NCBI GenBank assembly: GCA_050485385.1
Contig: JBJHBG010000094.1
Location: 1 to 20,012 of the forward strand
Direction of reading: 5' to 3'
Source of the DNA: RECO01 sp050485385
Lineage (GTDB): Bacteria > Pseudomonadota > Alphaproteobacteria > Geminicoccales > Geminicoccaceae
DNA length: 20,012 bases
Below the pieces are notes generated by a model. It searched no databases, had not been told where the DNA came from, and was given only the letters and a program-made list of their open reading frames with translations. The stretch's first letter is position 1, and every line of letters starts with the position of its first letter. This document shows positions 15,711-20,012 of this stretch, one piece after another. A program made the translations under genes and the position numbers.

Positions 15711-16474
15711 CCGCGATGCCCAAGAACACCTTCAAACGGAACCTCCAGGCCGGCCACGTGCAGGTCGGCCTGTGGAGCAGTCTCGCCAGTCACGTCTCGG
15801 TCGAAGTGATCGCCAGCGCCGGCTTCGACTGGCTCCTGTTGGACACCGAGCACAGTGCCAACGAGGTGCCGATGGTGCTGAGCCAACTCCACGCCGCCGT
15901 CGGCGGCACCGCGCATCCCGTGGTCCGTGTGCCCTGGAACGACGCCGTGGTCCTCAAGCGCTATCTGGATATCGGCACCCAGAGCTTCCTCGTCCCCTAC
16001 GTCCAGAACGCTGCCGAGGCCGAAGCCGCGGTGCGCGCCACCCGCTACCCGCCCAAGGGGATCCGCGGCGTCGCCACCCTCAGCCGCGCGTCGCGCTTCG
16101 GCCGCGTGCAGGACTACTTCGCCCAGGCCGACGACGAGATCTGCGTCGTCGTGCAGATCGAAAGCCGGACCGCCCTCGACAACATCGAGGAAATCGCCGC
16201 CATCGACGGCGTCGACGGCCTGTTCATCGGCCCGAGCGACCTGTCCGCCGACCTCGGCCACCTCGGCAATGCCGGCCACCCCGATGTCCAGGCCGCCATC
16301 GAGGACGCCTTCCGCCGCATCCAGGCAGCCGGCAAGCCCGCGGGCTTCCTCACCCCCAACGAGGCCCAGGCCCGCCGCTACCTCGACCTCGGCTGCCAGA
16401 TCGCCGCCGTCGGCGCCGACATCGGCATCCTCGCCCGCGGCGCCGAAGCCCTGGCCGCCAAGTACAAGAACTGA
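15707..16474 (+). CDS. HpcH/HpaI-family aldolase (2-oxo-3-deoxy acid or 4-hydroxy-2-oxoheptanedioate type)
   Basis: Class II metal-dependent aldolase of 255 residues that makes or splits pyruvate-aldehyde adducts. It follows E. coli HpaI closely: GLWSSLAS, AGFDWLLLDTEH with catalytic H49, VVRVPW with R74, GTQSFLVPYVQNAAEA, RATRYPPKGIRGV, metal ligand E152 (VVQIESR) and D178 (IGPSDLSADLG), the same 26-residue spacing as in HpaI. The start is set at the GTG at 15707, which overlaps the transporter stop and has GGAG 8 nt upstream; an ATG at 15716 is the alternative and loses only three residues. The pairing with an EamA transporter suggests uptake or export of its substrate or product. Whether it serves homoprotocatechuate or sugar-acid breakdown is not decided by the window. 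Confidence 0.9.
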   Translation: MTAMPKNTFKRNLQAGHVQVGLWSSLASHVSVEVIASAGFDWLLLDTEHSANEVPMVLSQLHAAVGGTAHPVVRVPWNDAVVLKRYLDIGTQSFLVPYVQNAAEAEAAVRATRYPPKGIRGVATLSRASRFGRVQDYFAQADDEICVVVQIESRTALDNIEEIAAIDGVDGLFIGPSDLSADLGHLGNAGHPDVQAAIEDAFRRIQAAGKPAGFLTPNEAQARRYLDLGCQIAAVGADIGILARGAEALAAKYKN

Positions 16475-16520
16475 TCCGGCGGCAGGAGGAACGCGAGGAG
16501 GCGGAGGTGCCTCCCCGGCG

Positions 16521-16715
16521 TCAGACGGCGCGGCGTGGGGCGCGGGGGCCGAAGAGCAGCCAAGCGAGAAATCCCAAGAACGGGAAGACGAGGATGCCGA
16601 CCACCCAAAGCGCCTTGGCGAGCGGCGTCGCCGTGCTACCGACGATGTGGAAGAGCGCGTAGATGACGAGGACGAGGAGGATGAGGCCGATCAGGCCCAG
16701 CTCGAGGCCGGTCAT
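16521..16715 (-). CDS. Small PLDc_N-domain membrane protein
   Basis: A 64-residue protein made almost entirely of two membrane helices: LGLIGLILLVLVIYALFHIV (about 6-25) and KALWVVGILVFPFLGFLAWLLFGP (about 34-57), followed by a short basic tail. The loop STATPLAKALWVV and the end FLAWLLFGPR are the hallmark of the PLDc_N (cardiolipin synthase N-terminal) domain standing alone. Stand-alone members are common and have no settled function; a role in the envelope is a guess. The ATG at 16715 has AAAGGAG 5 nt upstream on the minus strand. It is convergent with the aldolase gene and divergent from the SDR gene. Confidence 0.85.
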   Translation of the reverse strand: MTGLELGLIGLILLVLVIYALFHIVGSTATPLAKALWVVGILVFPFLGFLAWLLFGPRAPRRAV

Positions 16716-16757
16716 GGGGGCTCCTTTCGCGTGTTGGGTTGGGGCCTAGCGGGGCTG

Positions 16758-16780
16758 GCCTGCGCAGGCAAGGCCTTGCC
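16758..16780. promoter_or_regulatory. Two overlapping perfect palindromes in a divergent promoter region
   Basis: GCCTGCGCAGGC (16758-16769, 12 bp) and GGCAAGGCCTTGCC (16767-16780, 14 bp) are each perfect palindromes and share three bases. They sit between the divergent PLDc_N and SDR genes, 54 bp before the SDR start. Dyads like this often bind dimeric regulators, but no regulator gene is adjacent. The evidence is symmetry and position only. Confidence 0.35.
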
Positions 16781-16833
16781 TTGGAGGGTGCGACGCGGGC
16801 ATGCAGACCCGACGAGGAACGAGGGAGGGAGCG

Positions 16834-17583
16834 ATGGATCTCCAGGGCAAGGTGGCGTTGGTCACGGGTGCTGCGTCGGGTTTCGGGCGCGGCATCGTCG
16901 AGCTGTTCGTCAAGGAAGGCGCCAAGGTCGCCGTCGTCGATCTGAACGCGCAAGGCGCCGAAACGGTTGCAAAGACGCTGGGCGACGCCGCGATCGCCGT
17001 GCAGTGCGACGTGGCCGACGGCGCTTCGGTGAAGAACGCCGTGGCGAAGACGCTGGAGGCGTTCGGCCGCGTCGACATCGTCATCAACAATGCGGGCATC
17101 AGCCACCGGAACCGGCCCATGCTGGAGGTGGACGAGGCCGAATACGACCGGGTGTTCGCCGTCAACGTCAAGTCGATCTACCACATGACGGTGGCGGTCC
17201 TGCCGCAGATGCGCCAGCAGGGCGGCGGTGTCATGGTCAACGTCGGCTCGACCGCCGGCATCCGGCCCCGACCTGGCCTCACCTGGTACAACGCCTCGAA
17301 GGGGGCGGTGAACCTGATGTCGAAGTCGATGGCGGTGGAACTGGCGCCGGACAAGGTCCGGGTGAACTGCATCGCTCCGGTCATCGGCGAGACGGCCCTG
17401 CTCGAGACCTTCATGGGCGTGCCGAACACGCCGGAGAACCGGGCCCGCTTCATCGCCACCATCCCGCTCGGGCGGATGAGCCGGCCCGAGGACATCGCCC
17501 AGGCGGCGCTCTATCTCGCCTCGGACCGCTCCAGCCTGGTGACCGGGACGGTGCTGGAGGTCGACGGCGGGCGCTGCATCTGA
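16834..17583 (+). CDS. Short-chain dehydrogenase/reductase, FabG-like
   Basis: A 249-residue Rossmann-fold NAD(P)-dependent oxidoreductase of the classical SDR type. The cofactor motif TGAASGFGRG is at 11-20, V-V-D35-L-N follows the second strand (an acidic residue there usually favours NAD), NNAG is at 85-88, and the catalytic set is N111, S139, Y152 and K156 (STAG, then YNASK). The C-terminal LVTGTVLEVDGG is the usual end of FabG-like members. The start at 16834 is chosen for the AGGGAGGGAG just upstream and because the protein then begins directly before strand 1; an in-frame ATG at 16801 is less likely. It precedes the sulfatase by 50 bp on the same strand. The alcohol or ketone substrate is unknown. 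Confidence 0.9.
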   Translation: MDLQGKVALVTGAASGFGRGIVELFVKEGAKVAVVDLNAQGAETVAKTLGDAAIAVQCDVADGASVKNAVAKTLEAFGRVDIVINNAGISHRNRPMLEVDEAEYDRVFAVNVKSIYHMTVAVLPQMRQQGGGVMVNVGSTAGIRPRPGLTWYNASKGAVNLMSKSMAVELAPDKVRVNCIAPVIGETALLETFMGVPNTPENRARFIATIPLGRMSRPEDIAQAALYLASDRSSLVTGTVLEVDGGRCI

Positions 17584-17616
17584 GGGGCGGTGCGGGGGGC
17601 TCCAAGGTCGCCCCTC
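17582..17616 (+). terminator. Possible stem-loop between SDR and sulfatase genes
   Basis: GAGGGGCG (17582-17589, starting within the SDR stop codon) pairs perfectly with CGCCCCTC (17609-17616) around a 19-nt loop. With a long loop and no T run, it may be only a weak terminator or an mRNA-processing site within a two-gene transcript. Confidence 0.25.
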
Positions 17617-17633
17617 GCCCTCCCGAGGCAGGC

Positions 17634-19079
17634 GTGCGAGCCTTGAACCTGCTGTTGGTGACGGCGGATCAGTGGCGGGCGGAGTGCGTGGGCGCGCTCG
17701 GCCACGCCTGCGTGCGGACGCCGAACGTCGACCGGCTGGTGGCGGAAGGCGTGACGTTCCGCCGCCATTTCGCCCAAGCCACCCCGTGCGGGCCGTCGCG
17801 GGCGAGCCTGCACACGGGGCTCTACGCGCTGAACCACCGCTCGATCACCAACGGCACGCCCCTGGACGCGCGGCACACGCATCTGGCACGGGAGCTGAGG
17901 GCGCTGGGACGGACGCCGGCACTGTTCGGCTACACCGACACGAGCCTCGACCCCCGGCTGCACCATCCGAACGATCCGCGCCTCGCCACCTACGAGGGGG
18001 TCTTTCCCGAGTGGGACGTCCAGGTGAAGCTGGGCGAGGACATGGTGCCGTGGCTCGATTGGCTGGACGAGTTGGGCTACGGCCCGCTGCGGCTCGCCGA
18101 CCTCTATGGCGGGCCGCTCGGTGCCCCTTTGCCGGTGCGGCCGGAGCATTCGGAGACGGCATTCCTGGCGGGGCGCTTCCTCCGCTGGCTCGGGCGACAG
18201 GAGGGTGCTTGGACAGCGCACCTGTCGTTCATCCATCCGCACCCGCCCCTGGTCGCGGCGGAGCCGTTCCACCGGGCCGTGCATCCCGACGACGTGCCCG
18301 CACCTGTCCGCCACGCGAGCATCGACGACGAGGCGGCGGTGCATCCTTGGGTAGCGGCCCAGTTGCGGGTGCCCTTGTCGGCCGGGTGGTGGCAGAAGCC
18401 CCTGCCCTTCGACGACGGCCAGATGCGCCGGGCACGGGCGCTCTACTACGGCCTCGTGATGCAGGTGGACGCGCAGATCGGGCGGATCGTCGAGGCGCTG
18501 GAGGCGCGGGGTGAGTTGGACGACACGCTGATCGTCTTGACCTCGGATCACGGCGAGATGCTGGGCGACCATTGGCTGTGGGGCAAGAGCGGCTTCTTCC
18601 GCCAAGCCTTCCACGTGCCGCTGGTGGTGCGCGATCCGCACGGCCGGCAGGCAGCGGGCCGCCGTGTCGACGCCTTCACCGAGCACGTGGACCTGTTGCC
18701 GACCCTGCTGGAGCGGCTGGGCGGTGCGGTGCCGCACACGTGCGACGGGCGGAGCCTGGTGCCGTGGCTGGAAGGCGGGACGCCGCCGGACTGGCGGCAG
18801 GCAGCGCACTACGAGCACGATGCGCGGGAACTGGCCGGGGCCTTGGGGCTGGAGGCGGAGCGCTGCCAACTCGCGGTGCATCACGGGCCGCGCATGGCCT
18901 ACGTCCAGGGCAACGGCCTGCCACCCTTGGCGTTCGACCTGGACCGCGACCCGGACCAACTGGTCGACGTGGCGGGCGATCCGGCGCGGGCGGGGGACGT
19001 ACTGGCCGCGGCCCAGGCCATGCTGCGCTGGCGGATGAACGCCGCCGACCGCACGCTGACGGGTCTCGAGCTGGGCTGA
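17634..19079 (+). CDS. Formylglycine-type sulfatase / phosphonate monoester hydrolase family enzyme
   Basis: A 481-residue alkaline-phosphatase-superfamily hydrolase. The N terminus LLLVTADQWRAE gives the metal ligand D12 and Q13. TPCGPSRAS carries C52, to be oxidised to formylglycine (CxPxR motif with R56), then TGLYALNHRSITNGTPL with N73, and TSDHGEMLGDH with metal ligands D305 and H306, followed by the lysine in LWGKSGFF. The layout strongly recalls the Rhizobium phosphonate monoester hydrolase (from memory), including NPxDPR-like HPNDPRLATY, so it may cleave phosphonate or phosphate mono- or diesters as well as sulfate esters. No signal peptide is visible, which suggests a cytosolic enzyme. 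The GTG start at 17634 has only a weak site. A formylglycine-generating enzyme is not in the window. Confidence 0.88.
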   Translation: MRALNLLLVTADQWRAECVGALGHACVRTPNVDRLVAEGVTFRRHFAQATPCGPSRASLHTGLYALNHRSITNGTPLDARHTHLARELRALGRTPALFGYTDTSLDPRLHHPNDPRLATYEGVFPEWDVQVKLGEDMVPWLDWLDELGYGPLRLADLYGGPLGAPLPVRPEHSETAFLAGRFLRWLGRQEGAWTAHLSFIHPHPPLVAAEPFHRAVHPDDVPAPVRHASIDDEAAVHPWVAAQLRVPLSAGWWQKPLPFDDGQMRRARALYYGLVMQVDAQIGRIVEALEARGELDDTLIVLTSDHGEMLGDHWLWGKSGFFRQAFHVPLVVRDPHGRQAAGRRVDAFTEHVDLLPTLLERLGGAVPHTCDGRSLVPWLEGGTPPDWRQAAHYEHDARELAGALGLEAERCQLAVHHGPRMAYVQGNGLPPLAFDLDRDPDQLVDVAGDPARAGDVLAAAQAMLRWRMNAADRTLTGLELG

Positions 19080-19108
19080 GGCGTCGGCAAAGCCGGCGCC
19101 GGGGGGTT

Positions 19109-19136
19109 GCAGGGGGGATCGTCCAATCCCCCCTGC
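19109..19136. terminator. Hairpin between convergent sulfatase and DoxX genes
   Basis: GCAGGGGGGAT (19109-19119) and ATCCCCCCTGC (19126-19136) are perfect 11-bp inverted copies with a 6-nt loop, midway between two convergent stop codons (19079 and 19145). The position and strength fit a shared, bidirectional terminator, although neither side has a T run. Confidence 0.65.
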
Positions 19137-19144
19137 CCCTCCCC

Positions 19145-19585
19145 TCAGAACTGCTTGCTGCGGCGGGCGTCGAGGGAGTGTCGGTTGCCGCCGCGGATGA
19201 CGAAGAGGAAGAGGATCGCGGCCCAGAGGATCGACTTCTCGGCGCCCATGTAGCCTTGGTCGAGCGTGATCCAGTGAAACCACACGGTCACCAGGAGCAC
19301 GAACATGGTGGCGAAGGCCGCCGGGCGCGTGAAGAGGCCGAGGGCGAGCAGGATGCCGCCGAAGAACTCGGTCGCGGCGAGTGCCGGCGAGAAAATCACG
19401 CCGGGGTAGAAGCCAAGGCCTTCGACCATGGCGATATTGCCGAAGGGGTCGATGATCTTGGGCGCACCATGGATCGCCAGGGCGATGCCGGTGACGACAC
19501 GGAGGATGGTCTCCGCCGCATCGTGCAGGGAGGTGTAGAGGCGGCCCAAAGCGGGCACGTAGAGTCGTTCGGTATTGGGGGTCAT
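19145..19585 (-). CDS. DoxX-family membrane protein
   Basis: About 146 residues with four predicted membrane helices. The DoxX signature is clear: AAETILRVVTGIALAIHGAPKI (helix 1 with the HG-x-PK motif), then GFYPGVIFSPALAATEFFGGILLALGLFTRPAA (helix 2 and loop), MFVLLVTVWFHW and SILWAAILFLFVIRGG. Such proteins sit in the inner membrane and have been linked to redox or thiosulfate-related roles, but the function of most is unsettled. The ATG at 19585 is preferred because GGAAG lies 5 nt upstream; an in-frame ATG at 19597 adds four residues. It is convergent with the sulfatase gene and shares its terminator hairpin. Confidence 0.87.
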   Translation of the reverse strand: MTPNTERLYVPALGRLYTSLHDAAETILRVVTGIALAIHGAPKIIDPFGNIAMVEGLGFYPGVIFSPALAATEFFGGILLALGLFTRPAAFATMFVLLVTVWFHWITLDQGYMGAEKSILWAAILFLFVIRGGNRHSLDARRSKQF

Positions 19586-19624
19586 GTCGTCTTCCATCTG
19601 GCGGCGCGTCGCTCTGGACGGCCG

Positions 19625-19996
19625 CTACGTAGAGGGTGTCACGTTCGGTTGGGTACGGCCGACCGGCGAGTCGGATGGCGGTCTGTCGATGCGAAAGACG
19701 AGCACCGGCGGGCTGCGTGAGCCACGCACGGCGTAGGCGGCGACCTCCTGGCGCCCCGGTGGCGTCAGGGCATGGCCCCGATCGTGCACCACCGGCACGT
19801 CGCATGGCGAAAGGTCGGGTGCGGCACGGCCGGGCAGCGCCGGCTCCGGCGGCTCGGCGCAGCCCTCGGCGACCTTGGGGCCGAGACAGGGGCGCTCCTC
19901 GGCCGCTTCGGCGGCGCCGGGCTCCACCGCCAGCGCCGGAACCAAGCCCGGCAGCGTGAGGGCCACGACGAGAAACAAGCCGATCAGACGGCGCAA
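19625..19996 (-). CDS. Small secreted protein of unknown function, start uncertain
   Basis: A 123-residue open frame. From a TTG at 19996 it reads LRRLIGLFLVVALTLPGLVPALA, a convincing signal peptide with a cleavage site after ALA, followed by a proline-, alanine- and acid-rich mature part with three cysteines and no domain I recognise. I see no ribosome site before the TTG, and the frame stays open to the window edge, so the true start may lie outside the window. It precedes doxX on the same strand by about 40 bp and may be co-transcribed with it. Its composition and the signal peptide support coding; nothing supports a function. Confidence 0.5.
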   Translation of the reverse strand: MRRLIGLFLVVALTLPGLVPALAVEPGAAEAAEERPCLGPKVAEGCAEPPEPALPGRAAPDLSPCDVPVVHDRGHALTPPGRQEVAAYAVRGSRSPPVLVFRIDRPPSDSPVGRTQPNVTPST

Positions 19997-20012
19997 GGAA
20001 GGAAAGCAGGGG

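Noticed and set aside
15927..17633. Plus-strand open frame upstream of the sulfatase spanning the aldolase and SDR genes
   Set aside because: It is a shadow frame; the sulfatase N terminus (LLLVTADQWRAE) begins at the GTG at 17634.
1..20012. tRNA/rRNA genes, CRISPR arrays, insertion sequences, attachment sites or replication origin
   Set aside because: I found no cloverleaf, rRNA sequence, regular spaced repeats, transposase or terminal inverted repeats by eye.

Overview
The window is very GC-rich (about 70% by eye) and densely packed, with many GTG starts and 1-4 nt stop/start overlaps. The families present suggest an alphaproteobacterium, probably in or near the Rhodospirillales. This is an inference from gene content only; no rRNA or tRNA is present. 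No integrase, transposase, prophage or CRISPR array is visible. The run of 10 Ns at 13006-13015 shows that this is a draft scaffold.

Layout: a minus-strand trmO (15-503) is divergent from a plus-strand block holding an acyl-CoA synthetase (617-2224), trkH (ATGA overlap), a plant-type nicotinamidase and exodeoxyribonuclease III (to 5335). Minus-strand genes then run from 8221 down to 5385: a two-helix membrane protein and an exported HELGH zinc metalloprotease (GTGA overlap), a very small arfA-like ribosome-rescue gene with a perfect 12-bp hairpin inside its coding sequence, and a HigB/RelE-type toxin (broken by a one-base insertion) with its XRE antitoxin. The plus-strand pckG (GTP-dependent PEP carboxykinase, 8384-10225) converges on a minus-strand pair, a fatty acid desaturase followed after 1 nt by a PhnD-like binding protein. 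Next come adenine deaminase (minus, interrupted by the N gap), a second desaturase (plus), an EamA transporter overlapping an HpaI-type aldolase (plus), a small PLDc_N membrane protein (minus), an SDR oxidoreductase and a formylglycine-type sulfatase/phosphonate monoester hydrolase (plus), DoxX (minus), and a small secreted protein at the right edge (minus).

Functionally this is mostly core and peripheral metabolism: purine salvage, NAD salvage, gluconeogenesis, K+ uptake, lipid desaturation, DNA repair and aromatic or sugar-acid aldol chemistry. I see no single large new system. The points most worth a second look are the arfA gene with its internal hairpin, a sharply AT-rich 74-bp patch over the third histidine box of the first desaturase, the desaturase/signal-less PhnD pair, the metalloprotease/membrane-protein pair, and the adenine deaminase gap, which the sequence itself shows to be an artefact: 9 bp are duplicated across the Ns, and removing 19 bases restores the frame.
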